Below are positions 1-7,706 of a stretch of 64,000 nucleotides of DNA, piece after piece (position 1 is the first letter of the stretch; every line of letters begins with the position of its first letter). The notes beneath the pieces are model-generated. The model worked only from the letters and a program-made list of their open reading frames with translations, searched no databases and was not told where the DNA came from. This DNA comes from Actinocorallia populi (GTDB lineage: Bacteria > Actinomycetota > Actinomycetes > Streptosporangiales > Streptosporangiaceae), in NCBI RefSeq assembly GCF_002995495.1, contig NZ_PVZV01000012.1:1-64000 (forward strand), read 5' to 3'. The position numbers were made by a program, and so were the translations under genes.

Positions 1-489
1 AACAAGATGATCGGCAACACCTCGGTGGCGACCTACCACGGCCCGTCCTTCATGATCGACGAGCTGACCTACCACTATGACGGTTTCGACCTGGAGTCGG
101 TGCTCATCAACTGCCACTACCCGATCGACGAGAACTCCTTCGTCCTGCAGTCAGGCGTCCTCACCAAGTACAACCCCGACATCCCCGCGGACTCGGTCGA
201 ACTCATGGCCCGGAAGATGTCGAAATTCGTCCTCTACGGCTTCGAGCAGGACGTCGCCATCTGGCGTAGCAAGGGCCGTATCGACAACCCGCTGCTGTGC
301 GAGGAGGACGGGCCCGTCTACCAGCTGCGCCGCTGGTACGAGCAGTTCTACGTCGACGCCGCGGACGTCAAGCCGGAGATGGTCGACCGGTTCGAGTTCG
401 AGATCGACACCACCCGCCCGGTCGAGTCCTGGGTCAGGGAGTGCGAGGAGAATCTTGCCCGGCGCGTCGCCGAGGGGCGGCCGTCATGA
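1..489 (+). CDS. kshA: 3-ketosteroid 9-alpha-hydroxylase, oxygenase subunit KshA (C-terminal part, cut by window start)
   Basis: The reading frame is open from the first base, so only the C-terminal ~162 residues are present. KshA is the Rieske non-heme-iron oxygenase that 9-alpha-hydroxylates 3-ketosteroids such as androstadienedione, opening ring B during sterol degradation in the cytoplasm. The Rieske cluster and the 2-His-1-carboxylate iron site lie upstream of the window and cannot be checked. What is visible is the KshA-type helix-rich C-terminus, including the motif RRWYEQFYVDAADV and a tail ending in an EENLARRVAEGR stretch, which I recognise as typical of KshA rather than other Rieske oxygenases. 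The stop codon overlaps the start of the next gene (ATGA), so the two are translationally coupled. Identification rests on recognition of the C-terminal half only. Confidence 0.85.
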   Translation, partial: NKMIGNTSVATYHGPSFMIDELTYHYDGFDLESVLINCHYPIDENSFVLQSGVLTKYNPDIPADSVELMARKMSKFVLYGFEQDVAIWRSKGRIDNPLLCEEDGPVYQLRRWYEQFYVDAADVKPEMVDRFEFEIDTTRPVESWVRECEENLARRVAEGRPS

Positions 490-731
490 GCGTCCGCCCC
501 GACGAGCGCCTGACCGACTGCCCCATGCGGTCCCTGCGGTGCGCCCGGTGCGACGGCGCCGTCCTGGTGCGCAAGTCCAGCTGGGAGCAGACCTCCATCC
601 AGTGGAGCGAGCAGGCCATGGCCGACTGCCCCAACCTGCGCACCGACCGGTACGAGACCTGCCCGGATCTGCGCATGACGATCCAGCAGGCGGCCTTGGA
701 CGGCACCTTGGAGGTCGTCGCCGCGGAATGA
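486..731 (+). CDS. small Cys-rich protein coupled to kshA
   Basis: An 81-residue protein whose ATG overlaps the kshA stop codon. It has five cysteines (about residues 12, 19, 22, 48 and 59), with 19/22 forming a CxxC pair, followed by a VRKSSWEQTSIQW segment. The spacing suggests a small metal- or Fe-S-binding fold (zinc-ribbon or ferredoxin-like), but it matches no classical 2Fe-2S or 4Fe-4S ferredoxin pattern. The usual reductase partner of KshA is the flavin/ferredoxin protein KshB; this gene is not KshB. Position argues for a role linked to the hydroxylase, for example metal delivery or electron transfer, but that is inference. Confidence 0.7.
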   Translation: MSVRPDERLTDCPMRSLRCARCDGAVLVRKSSWEQTSIQWSEQAMADCPNLRTDRYETCPDLRMTIQQAALDGTLEVVAAE

Positions 732-1230
732 CGGGAGAGGGCCCCGACCGAGCCGCCGCCCGCCGCCACTGCCGGTGGGCAGGCTCGACGGCCTGCCGGT
801 GGCGCTCGACGTCCTGCTCCGCAGCAGCCGCGTTGCAGACCGCCGCGGTGTTGGAACCGGCCTGCGCCGGCTGCTCCGGAGCGCGCCCACACCTGGGCAC
901 AGAGAGGCTGGCCGAAATGGCCGTCCCTGGGGACGCGGGCCGGGGTTCGGTGCGGGGGTGCTGCTGCATCCACCGCAGGTCAGCACCAGCCGCCGGGCGT
1001 CATGCGCGCGATAACGGCCCCTTGTTCGGCGCATCGGGTTACGGGTGCACTCCATGGCACCGCTCTTACGGACAGCTGACCCCCATGGATCCAACACCTG
1101 TATGACCACGCGTCTCTGCCGGCGGGGGGCTGCGCGATGGTTCAGAAGGGCCGGTTTCATCGAAGGCCAGCATCGCACGGTCGACGACCGAATGGCCAAG
1201 ATGTGAATTTAGAGCCGTGATCGGGATGCC
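732..1230. other. intergenic, no supported gene
   Basis: About 500 bp after the kshA-linked gene. Open frames here lack a ribosome-binding site and read as low-complexity Arg/Ala/Pro antisense. I see no convincing gene, RNA or hairpin. Confidence 0.5.
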
Positions 1231-1380
1231 GGGCGCGTCGATGTCGAAGCCGCGGTGGACCAGGTCGTTCTCCGTGGCCGGGCCGGAGACCGCCTGCTTG
1301 CGGCCGCGATGCCGGTAGATGCCCTGGATATCGGCCTCGCGCATGAGTCGCCCGCTCGGCGTGCACACGGGCGACATCAA
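1231..1380 (-). pseudogene. IS3-family transposase (orfB) remnant
   Basis: The minus-strand frame reads SGRLMREADIQGIYRHRGRK, then a GPATENDLVHRGFDIDAP segment. This is the N-terminal region of IS3-family OrfB just before the catalytic DDE core, where intact copies continue into the WxTDIT motif. Here similarity stops after the DAP residues and unrelated sequence follows; the DDE domain and orfA are absent. No terminal inverted repeats are recognisable, so this is an old deletion relic. Confidence 0.65.
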
Positions 1381-1386
1381 GCCAGC

Positions 1387-1417
1387 AGACCACCCAAAGC
1401 TGTGTAAGACGTGGTCT
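1387..1417 (-). repeat. hairpin repeat, copy 1 (at the LysR stop codon)
   Basis: Read on the minus strand it begins AGACCACGTCTTAC and ends GGGTGGTCT. AGACCAC and GTGGTCT form the outer inverted repeat. Its first base is part of the TGA stop of the LysR gene. Related copies lie at 21841-21873 and 30306-30337. Confidence 0.7.
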
Positions 1418-2361
1418 CAGCGTTCAATTCCCGCCGGATAGTCCCAAGATCCCATGTCGTGCGGGTGCATTGGTCCGAGGTCCTTCACGATGCGAGCGAG
1501 TGCTCGGATGGGATCGTTCTCGTTTTCCGTGCGCCACACCAAGGCGTAGGCCAGGGGTGCCATGTCGCGGATGGGCAGCCATCGGATGTGCGGCATCGCC
1601 CAGTACTGGGTGACGTGGGCGGGAAAGCTGTGGACGATCTCCCCCGTGCCTACAAGGTTGATGAGGTCGTCGCCGTTGCTGATGGTCTGGCTGCGTTCGA
1701 TGGCGTGGCCTCGCGGGGTCCTGAAGGGCAGGTACCGGTCCTCCCAGTAGTCCGGCATTCCAGGGGCCATGGCATGCGGGCGGTGGGCGAGCACTTCCAG
1801 TGATACCGAGGTCCGTCCGGCCAACTCGTCCTCTACGGACACTGCGAGCAGGCGCGGGTCGGTGAACAGGACCGGTCCCGTGGTGAGGTCGGGTTCTTCC
1901 ACGGGAAGCCATACGACCAGAACGTCGAGCCCGCCGTTGCGGAGTCCGGCGAACGGGTCGATGAACGGGGCGCGGCGGATCTGCAAGTGCCACTGCGGGT
2001 GCCGTGAACGGAAGGTCTTCCAGTAGGGGTGCAGGTCGGCGATGTTGAACGGCAGCATGCCGACGCGCAAGGTGGCGGTGATGCCCTGGGCGGCCTGGCG
2101 GGCGCGTTCCAGGCTGTCGCGCAGCCCCACGTAGACCGGGCCGAGGTCGTCGCGGAGCTGGCGGCCGAGCGGGGTGAGGCGGACCTGCCGGCGGTTGGAG
2201 CGGTCGAACAACAGGCCGCCGAGGCGGCGTTCCTGCTGGCTGATCGCCTGACTGACCCGCGCCTGCGAGACGCGCAGCCGGGCGGCGGTCCGGGCGAAGT
2301 GCAGCTCCTCGGCCAGCGTCAGGAAGATCTCGATGTCCCGCAGCTCCACCGGCGCTCCCAT
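1417..2361 (-). CDS. LysR-family transcriptional regulator
   Basis: 314 residues, normal for LysR. An N-terminal winged helix-turn-helix (about residues 5-64, ELRDIEIFLTLAEELHFART then RLRVSQARVSQAI) precedes a periplasmic-binding-protein-like effector domain (about 95-300). The gene diverges from the AhpD-like gene at 2519 across a 157-bp spacer, the classic arrangement in which a LysR protein controls its neighbour. The AhpD-like and hemerythrin genes are therefore the likely targets, which would suit an oxidative or electrophile stress signal. The effector is unknown. The 3' end merges directly into a hairpin repeat. Confidence 0.9.
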   Translation of the reverse strand: MGAPVELRDIEIFLTLAEELHFARTAARLRVSQARVSQAISQQERRLGGLLFDRSNRRQVRLTPLGRQLRDDLGPVYVGLRDSLERARQAAQGITATLRVGMLPFNIADLHPYWKTFRSRHPQWHLQIRRAPFIDPFAGLRNGGLDVLVVWLPVEEPDLTTGPVLFTDPRLLAVSVEDELAGRTSVSLEVLAHRPHAMAPGMPDYWEDRYLPFRTPRGHAIERSQTISNGDDLINLVGTGEIVHSFPAHVTQYWAMPHIRWLPIRDMAPLAYALVWRTENENDPIRALARIVKDLGPMHPHDMGSWDYPAGIER

Positions 2362-2369
2362 CTGCGGTC

Positions 2370-2385
2370 ATAAGCCGTGCGTTAT
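2370..2385. promoter_or_regulatory. possible LysR operator in the divergent spacer
   Basis: The spacer between the LysR gene and the AhpD-like gene contains ATAA-N8-TTAT, a short dyad of roughly the size LysR proteins bind. The arms are only 4 bp, so this is weak evidence. Confidence 0.3.
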
Positions 2386-2518
2386 CACTACGTGCGCGAA
2401 GTTTACGTTGATCCAGATGCGGGCCGGGGCGAAGGTTGGTGCTGGTCACACCGGCGGCCGTCACGGCATCGACGGGTCCGAACACCCCGATGTGACACCC
2501 GCACTGCGAAAGGAAACG

Positions 2519-2983
2519 ATGATGCAAGCGCGTATGACCAATCCCGCCTTCGTGCTGCCCGACGGGATGAAGGGCATCGGAGCGATCTTCAAGGCCGTCA
2601 ATGCCGGCGGCATCTCGCATGAGCTGCAGGAGATCGTGGGGCTGCGCATCAGCCAGATCAACGGCTGCTCGGCGTGCGTGCACGCCCACCACGCCAACCT
2701 GGTCAAGGCCGACCAGAGCGGCGAGCGGATCGCGACGGTCGCCGCGTGGCGGGAGGCGCCGTTCTTCGACGACTCCGAACGGGCCGCACTGGCGCTGGCC
2801 GAGGCGGTCACCCGGCTGGCCGATCGCTCCGACGAGGCGGTGGACGACCAGCTGTGGGACCAGGTCACCGACCACTTCGACGAGAAGCAGATCGCCGCAC
2901 TGATCATGCTGATCGGCGTCACCAACATGTTCAACCGCCTCAACGCCTCCATCAAGGAACCCGCCGGCGCCAGCTGGACCTGA
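2519..2983 (+). CDS. carboxymuconolactone decarboxylase / AhpD-like alkylhydroperoxidase
   Basis: 154 residues with the CMD/AhpD core fold. The redox motif NGCSACVHAHH gives C50-x2-C53 followed by His55 and His57, and a glutamate helix precedes it (HELQEIVGLRI), as in AhpD-type proteins that use a cysteine pair and a proton relay to reduce peroxides. AAAGGA at 2509-2514 places the start at this ATG (a second ATG follows directly). It is divergent from LysR and 37 bp upstream of a hemerythrin-like gene, probably one transcript. The physiological substrate and any thiol partner are unknown; a non-peroxidase CMD role is possible. Confidence 0.85.
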   Translation: MMQARMTNPAFVLPDGMKGIGAIFKAVNAGGISHELQEIVGLRISQINGCSACVHAHHANLVKADQSGERIATVAAWREAPFFDDSERAALALAEAVTRLADRSDEAVDDQLWDQVTDHFDEKQIAALIMLIGVTNMFNRLNASIKEPAGASWT

Positions 2984-3020
2984 CCGGGGCCGAACTCAAC
3001 CAAGCCGAAAGGAGCACGCC

Positions 3021-3656
3021 GTGAGCGACACGCTCGACATGACGCCGATGTACGCCATGCACCACGCGCTGCAGCGGGAACTGGAGCACCTGGCCAAGGT
3101 CACCGCCCGCCTCGACGACGACCCCCGGACCGTGCTGCGTACCGCCGTGGGCTGGGAGCTGTTCACCAAGTCCCTGCACGTCCACCACACCGCCGAGGAC
3201 GACGCGTTGTGGCCCGTGCTGAGCGCCGCGCTGGCCGACCGGCCGGACGATCTGGCACTGCTGGAGGCGATGGAGGCCGAGCACGCCGCCATCGACGAGG
3301 TGATCACGGCCATCGACGCGGTGCTGGCCGACCCCGGCGCTCCGCTCGACCGTCTCGGGGACCTGACCGACTCGCTGGTCACCGGCCTGACCGGCCATCT
3401 CAAGCACGAGGAGGACCAGGCGCTGCCGCTGATCCAGGCGGTCGCCACCCCGCAGCAGTGGGCGCACTTCGGCCAGGTCCACGGGCAGCGCATCGGCCCC
3501 GACGCCCCAAGGCTCATCCCGTGGCTACTGGAGGGCGCCACCGAGCAGACCGTGACGACCATGCTCGCCCCGCTGCCCGAACCCGCCCGCGCCGCCTACA
3601 CCGCCCAGTGGCAGCCCGCCTACGCCGCCCTGGACCGCTGGAACGCCGTCGTGTAG
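3021..3656 (+). CDS. hemerythrin-like HHE domain protein
   Basis: 211 residues starting at GTG, preceded by AAAGGAG. Two helical HHE units are visible: YAMHHALQRELEHL and HVHHTAEDDALWP, then EAEHAAIDEVITAI and HLKHEEDQALPL. Together these supply the His/Glu/Asp ligands expected for a non-heme di-iron centre that binds oxygen or nitric oxide or acts in redox sensing. The C-terminal 50 residues (ending ALDRWNAVV) form an extra helical segment common in actinobacterial members. It follows the AhpD-like gene and is probably co-transcribed, consistent with an oxidant-response operon under the LysR regulator. Confidence 0.85.
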   Translation: MSDTLDMTPMYAMHHALQRELEHLAKVTARLDDDPRTVLRTAVGWELFTKSLHVHHTAEDDALWPVLSAALADRPDDLALLEAMEAEHAAIDEVITAIDAVLADPGAPLDRLGDLTDSLVTGLTGHLKHEEDQALPLIQAVATPQQWAHFGQVHGQRIGPDAPRLIPWLLEGATEQTVTTMLAPLPEPARAAYTAQWQPAYAALDRWNAVV

Positions 3657-3763
3657 CGCTTCCAGCATCCCGCCGGGCTCCTTGACGTGGCTGGCCGCTC
3701 GGCCGCTGCCCAACCCCGGCATCCCAGGTGCAGCGAGGACGCTGGTATCCGGAGACGCCACCG

Positions 3764-3916
3764 ATGCCGGGAGGGGAGGCGATCGAGGAGTACACCGACC
3801 GGTTCACCGGAGCCGACGGCACCGGCCGAGTCCTCTACGACCACCGGTGCCGCCAGTGCTCAATCGGCTGGCATGCCGCATGCAGCGACCGTCCGGGCGT
3901 GGGCTGGCCACCGTGA
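3764..3916 (+). CDS. possible 50-aa protein
   Basis: A short frame with GGAG nine bases before its ATG. The sequence is balanced rather than GC-biased junk (EEYTDRFTGADGTGRVLYDH, then CRQCSIGWHAAC) and carries three cysteines, two of them as CRQC. I do not recognise a family. It could be a genuine small protein or a fragment. Confidence 0.35.
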   Translation: MPGGEAIEEYTDRFTGADGTGRVLYDHRCRQCSIGWHAACSDRPGVGWPP

Positions 3917-4351
3917 GCCGTTGACGGGAGTGGTCGCGTAGTAGGCGGTAAGAGTCCTTACTTTGCTACGTAAAGGCGGGGGGCCTGGAAATACTTCCAA
4001 GCCCTCCGCCTTTACGCTCCATCGTCGTTGAGATTCAAAGGATCGGGCTTCGGCCGCCCGCCGGTCGGAGTCTCCATTACCTGGGGCTTCTTACGGCCTT
4101 CGCAGGTCAGCGCATCCGGAGCTCGGCGAGTCACCGATCCGGTCCTTGTCTGCGGACCGGCGACGACCGCTGAAACCGGGTCCGGTGGCCGAGCCCTGAA
4201 CGGCGGGAACCGATCTACTTCGGGTGGGGCCGCGTTCGGGAGCAGGACGCCGGAACGCGAGGACTGCCTGCGGACGCAGATCGCGCACCGATGAGGTTTC
4301 CACTCCGCGCCCGTCTGTATGTGCGAGATCGACTCAAGAGAGGCTGGCACG
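3917..4351. other. intergenic containing one hairpin
   Basis: No supported gene. The only structure is the long hairpin at 3969-4016. Confidence 0.5.
3969..4016. terminator. long hairpin, probable bidirectional terminator
   Basis: Two 22-nt arms, the left beginning CGTAAAGGCGG and the right ending CCGCCTTTACG, pair with two mismatches around an ATAC loop. It lies beyond the hemerythrin gene and before the DHFR-like gene. There is no strong T-run. Confidence 0.6.
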
Positions 4352-4936
4352 ATGCGGAAACTGATCTTCGCCATGAACGTGACCCTGGACGGCTACATCG
4401 CCGCGCCCGGCGGCGACCTCGGCTGGAGTGGAGGGGAGGGACCGGACTCGTCGCAGAGCGACGAGCTGTTCCAGTGGTGGTCCGACCGGGTGGGGGAGAC
4501 GGACCTGGCGCTGTACGGGCGCAGGCTGTGGGAGTCGATGAGCTCCCACTGGCCGACCGCCGACCGGCAGCCCGGCGCCACCCCGGCGGAGATCGAGTTC
4601 GCCCGCCGATGGCGGGACATGCCGAAGGTGGTGTTCTCCTCGACGATCAGCGCGGTCGACTGGAACGCCCGCCTGGTCACCGGCGACGCGGTCGCCGAGA
4701 TCGCCCGGCTCAGGGCCGAGGAGGGCGGCCCGATGGACATGGTCGGCGCGACGCTCGCCGGGTCGGCCATGCGGGCCGGGCTGATCGACGAGTACGTGCT
4801 GGTCACCGCGCCGGTCCTGGTGGGCGGCGGCACGCCGTTCTTCACCGCGCTGGACAGCTGGGTGAACCTGAACCTGGTCGAGACGCGGACGTTTCCCGGC
4901 GGTGTGGTGCTGACCCGGTACGAGACGAGGCGATGA
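4352..4936 (+). CDS. dihydrofolate reductase / RibD C-terminal-like family protein
   Basis: 194 residues beginning MRKLIFAMNVTLDGYIAAPGG, the hallmark start of the RibD_C/DHFR-like family (YyaP/YwjB-type), in which the NVTLDGYIA strand-turn binds the nicotinamide cofactor. Further family features are LALYGRRLWESM and the C-terminal GGGTPFF (residues ~168-174). The biochemical role of these stand-alone proteins is mostly unknown; they are probable NADPH-dependent reductases, not housekeeping DHFR. AAGAGAGG sits upstream of the ATG. Two strong hairpins follow the stop, so the gene is monocistronic. Confidence 0.85.
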   Translation: MRKLIFAMNVTLDGYIAAPGGDLGWSGGEGPDSSQSDELFQWWSDRVGETDLALYGRRLWESMSSHWPTADRQPGATPAEIEFARRWRDMPKVVFSSTISAVDWNARLVTGDAVAEIARLRAEEGGPMDMVGATLAGSAMRAGLIDEYVLVTAPVLVGGGTPFFTALDSWVNLNLVETRTFPGGVVLTRYETRR

Positions 4937-4984
4937 GGGAGCCCTTCCCCGGGCCCCTCCTCGCGTTCCGAGTGAGCTGTTGAC

Positions 4985-5029
4985 CGACTCGCTGAAGACG
5001 AGGCCGTCGTCCTCGTCTTCAGCGAGTCG
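4985..5029. terminator. perfect 19-bp hairpin
   Basis: Left arm CGACTCGCTGAAGACGAGG, 7-nt loop, perfectly complementary right arm, 49 bp after the DHFR-like stop. It lies between that gene and the convergent sigma-factor gene, so it can terminate both. Confidence 0.8.
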
Positions 5030-5050
5030 ATGTTCTTCGGGCATGAAGAC

Positions 5051-5075
5051 GCCCCGCCGGTGACGCCGGCGGGGC
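5051..5075. terminator. GC-rich hairpin
   Basis: GCCCCGCCGG, 5-nt loop, CCGGCGGGGC, in the convergent space before the sigma-factor 3' end. Confidence 0.65.
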
Positions 5076-5143
5076 GGTGGTGTCGGCGTCGCCGCATGGG
5101 TGTTCAGCTGGTCGGAGTGCTCATTCCACGGTGACTTGTCCGA

Positions 5144-6151
5144 TCACAACGTCGCGGGCAGGCCCAGCCATGGTTTGTCGGTGGCGTCGAATCCGGTGAG
5201 CTCGGCGATCTTCCCATTGACGATGTGCAGGACCGCGATGGTGAACAGACGGTATTCCGGGTCGTCGGGGGCGCGGAGGTACAGCACGGCGGTAGGCATG
5301 CGGTTGACCGTCGTGGTGATGCAGCGCCAGTCGTCGTAGCCGCGTTGGAAGAGCCCGCTGGAGACCCAGCCGTCCACCGCGTCCTCGGCCGTGACGACCA
5401 AGGTGCCCGGATCGGGCAGCATCGTGAAGCGCAGGTCGTCGCGCAGCAGGGCCGTCAGCTTGTCGAGGTCGTTGCGCTCATGGGCGTCGATATACGACTT
5501 CACCACGCCGCGCTCGTCCTTCGACAGCTCGTGCGTGGCGGGGCTCCGCCAGTCGAGGCGGCGGTCGGGCAGCTGCCTGCGTATCGTCACGCGCGCCCGC
5601 TGCAGTGCGCTGGTCACCGATGCGACGGTCAGCTCGAGGGCGTCGGCGGCCTTCGACGCCGGCCAGCCGAGGACGTCGCGCAGGATGAACACCGCCCGCT
5701 GCCGGGGCGGCAGGTGCTGGACGGCGACGATGAACGCCAGCTCGATCGTCTCCCGCGCCACCACCGATTCCTGCGGGTCCTCCGGGAGCATCCGGTCCGG
5801 GTAGGGCTGCAGGTAGTGCACTTCCGAGCCCGCGTCCGGCAGCTCGGCAGGCACGGGTGTGCGGTCGTTGCGCTTGTCCAGGAAGTCGAGGCAGGCGTTC
5901 GTCGCGATCCGGTACAGCCAGGTCCGCAGCGCGGCGTGGCCCTTGAACGACTCCCGCTTGTTCCACGCCCGCAGGAACGTCTCCTGCGTCATGTCCTGGG
6001 CGTCCTCGTAGTTCGCGAGCATCCGGTAGCAGTGCACCTGTAGCTCACGCCGGTAGCGCTCCGTGATGAGCGCGAGCTGTGTTGCGTCATTCGAGCGGGC
6101 CGCCGCGATGAACGCGGCCTTGTCGGCGCCTGGCAGTCTGACGTCGGTCAT
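5144..6151 (-). CDS. ECF sigma factor with C-terminal SnoaL-like domain
   Basis: 335 residues from the ATG (GGAAGG ten bases upstream; an in-frame TTG lies nine bases earlier). Region 2 is clear (YRMLANYEDAQDMTQETFL, then RAWNKRESF) and so is region 4 (LPPRQRAVFILRDVLGWPAS, then ASVTSALQRAR). About 130 further residues form a SnoaL/NTF2-like domain (HERNDLDKLTALLRDDLRFTM onward). ECF factors with such a tail often lack a linked anti-sigma gene and are thought to be self-regulated through this domain. None is adjacent here. It is convergent with the DHFR-like gene and separated by about 98 bp from VKOR downstream of it. Targets are unknown. Confidence 0.9.
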   Translation of the reverse strand: MTDVRLPGADKAAFIAAARSNDATQLALITERYRRELQVHCYRMLANYEDAQDMTQETFLRAWNKRESFKGHAALRTWLYRIATNACLDFLDKRNDRTPVPAELPDAGSEVHYLQPYPDRMLPEDPQESVVARETIELAFIVAVQHLPPRQRAVFILRDVLGWPASKAADALELTVASVTSALQRARVTIRRQLPDRRLDWRSPATHELSKDERGVVKSYIDAHERNDLDKLTALLRDDLRFTMLPDPGTLVVTAEDAVDGWVSSGLFQRGYDDWRCITTTVNRMPTAVLYLRAPDDPEYRLFTIAVLHIVNGKIAELTGFDATDKPWLGLPATL

Positions 6152-6249
6152 GGTCGTCAATCCTTCCGCGGGTGGCGAGGGGCTACCAGAACTGACGACG
6201 TGGCGGAGGTTTTCTGATCGGTGAAGCCGCTGACGTCAGGACGTTCGTC

Positions 6250-6891
6250 CTACAGCAGGGTGCTCCAGTAGGACCAGAACTCGATGCCGATCAGGGTGGT
6301 GATGGTCAGGAACCACAGGACGAGCGGAAGGGTGTGCAGGCCGGTGACGGCCTGGACGGCCCGGCGTGGTCCGGGCAGGTGCCCGTGGTGGAGGTTGCGG
6401 AGGGTGACGTACCAGAAGAGGGGGATGGTGACCGCCCAGACGATCATGCAGTACGGGCAGAGCGCACCGATGACGTACAGGCTCTGGTAGATCAGCCAGT
6501 GGACGAAGACGACGCCGAAGGTGACGCCGGTCTGGAGGGCGAGCCAGAACCAGCGGGCGGTGACCGTGCCGGCGAGCAGGGCCGCGCCGGCGGCGGCGAC
6601 CATGGCGAAGGCGGCGATGCCCAGCAGCGGGTTGGGGAAGCCGAACGCCTCGGCCTGCCCGGTGCTCATCACCGAGCCGCAGGACAGGACCGGGTTCAGG
6701 CTGCAGCCGGGAACGTAGGCGGGGTCCTTGAGCAGGGCGATCTTCTCGACGGCCAGGGTGAACGCCGCCAGCAGGCCGATGGAGCCTGCGACCAGCAGCA
6801 GCCACGGGAGCATCCGGGCGAACGGTGCGGCTTGCGCCGCTCCGGCCGTCTCCTCGTCCTGCTCCGGGAGGTCAGCTGGTGAGAGCCGCAT
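6250..6891 (-). CDS. vitamin K epoxide reductase (VKOR) family membrane protein
   Basis: 213 residues. The ATG lies inside the last codons of the DsbA-like gene (20-bp overlap). Hydrophobic segments at about 27-46, 90-108, 117-142, 147-158 and near the C-terminus give the VKOR four/five-helix bundle. Key cysteines are present: C63 and C71 in the first periplasmic loop and the active-site CPYC at 145-148. Bacterial VKOR reoxidises DsbA using quinone, replacing DsbB. Coupling to an adjacent DsbA-like protein fits a complete disulfide-forming pathway for exported proteins. Confidence 0.92.
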   Translation of the reverse strand: MRLSPADLPEQDEETAGAAQAAPFARMLPWLLLVAGSIGLLAAFTLAVEKIALLKDPAYVPGCSLNPVLSCGSVMSTGQAEAFGFPNPLLGIAAFAMVAAAGAALLAGTVTARWFWLALQTGVTFGVVFVHWLIYQSLYVIGALCPYCMIVWAVTIPLFWYVTLRNLHHGHLPGPRRAVQAVTGLHTLPLVLWFLTITTLIGIEFWSYWSTLL

Positions 6892-7597
6892 CGATGGCCT
6901 TCCTGAACTCCTCGACGGACCGGGGCTGGATCTTCTCGCCGTTGAGGAAGAAGGAGGGGGTGCCCTGGACGCCCAGGGCGCGGCCGTCGGCGATGTCCTT
7001 CTTGATCCGCTCCAGGGTCTCGGGGGCGTTGTAGGCCTTCTCCCAGGCGGCCATGTCCAGGCCGAGCCCCTGGGCGAAGCCGCGGAACACCTCATCGGCG
7101 GGAACCCGCTGCTCTCCCCAGGACATCTGGGTCTCGTACATCTTCTTGTACATCGCCTCGAACTTTCCCTGCTGGGCGGAGGCCTCGACGGCGCGCGCGG
7201 CGCGTTCGGCGTTGAAGTGCCCCGGCAGCGGGAAGTACCGGGCGACGAAGGTCACCTTGCCGTCGTACTCCTCGCGCAGCTCCTCCACGGCCGGGAAGTA
7301 GGCACGGCAGGCCTCGCACTCGAAGTCCAGGAACTCCACCAGGGTCACCTTGCCGTCGGCCGCGGTCGAGAGCCGGTGGCTGTCCGAGCGAACGTGGAGG
7401 GACTCGCCCGCGGCGACCTTCGGGGTGTCCTTGCCCCACTTGTCGAACGCGAAGAACCCGGCGGCGATCACCACGAACACCGCGATCACCGACAGGGAGA
7501 GCGTGATGTTCCTGCGGCGGGCGGCCTGGCGGCGCTCCTGCTCGCGCTGGACCTGCAGCCGCTCTCTGCGGTCGCCCTGCTCTCGGGTCTTCGACAC
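6872..7597 (-). CDS. DsbA-like membrane-anchored thiol-disulfide oxidoreductase
   Basis: 241 residues from a GTG preceded by GGGAGGAG. A basic, charged N-terminus (1-30) leads into one transmembrane anchor (about 31-50), then an extracytoplasmic thioredoxin-fold domain with a helical insert. The active site is C94-E-A-C97 in FLDFECEACRAYFP, and the cis-proline loop is QGTPSFFLNG. The CEAC dipeptide differs from CPHC of E. coli DsbA and is common in actinobacterial members. VKOR overlaps downstream and probably recycles it. A TTCTAC-N5-GTAGAA dyad 35 bp upstream of the start is a candidate operator. Confidence 0.92.
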   Translation of the reverse strand: MSKTREQGDRRERLQVQREQERRQAARRRNITLSLSVIAVFVVIAAGFFAFDKWGKDTPKVAAGESLHVRSDSHRLSTAADGKVTLVEFLDFECEACRAYFPAVEELREEYDGKVTFVARYFPLPGHFNAERAARAVEASAQQGKFEAMYKKMYETQMSWGEQRVPADEVFRGFAQGLGLDMAAWEKAYNAPETLERIKKDIADGRALGVQGTPSFFLNGEKIQPRSVEEFRKAIDAALTS

Positions 7598-7631
7598 CGG
7601 CTCTCCTCCCGTAGCGTCCTCGGCCAGCAGA

Positions 7632-7648
7632 TTCTACAAGTCGTAGAA
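7632..7648. promoter_or_regulatory. dyad TTCTAC-N5-GTAGAA before dsbA-VKOR
   Basis: Perfect 6-bp arms around AAGTC, 35 bp upstream of the DsbA-like start. Similar dyads precede the P450 (8964) and lie upstream of the 72-aa gene (19145). Confidence 0.6.
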
Positions 7649-7706
7649 GATGGGCCGGATCGCCCCCCGGTCCGCGATCGCGGACCGGGGGCGGCGTCGG
7701 TGCGGT

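Noticed and set aside
77-1105. 342-codon plus-strand frame over kshA and its neighbour
   Set aside because: Ser/Arg/Thr-rich shadow of the true frames; no domain.
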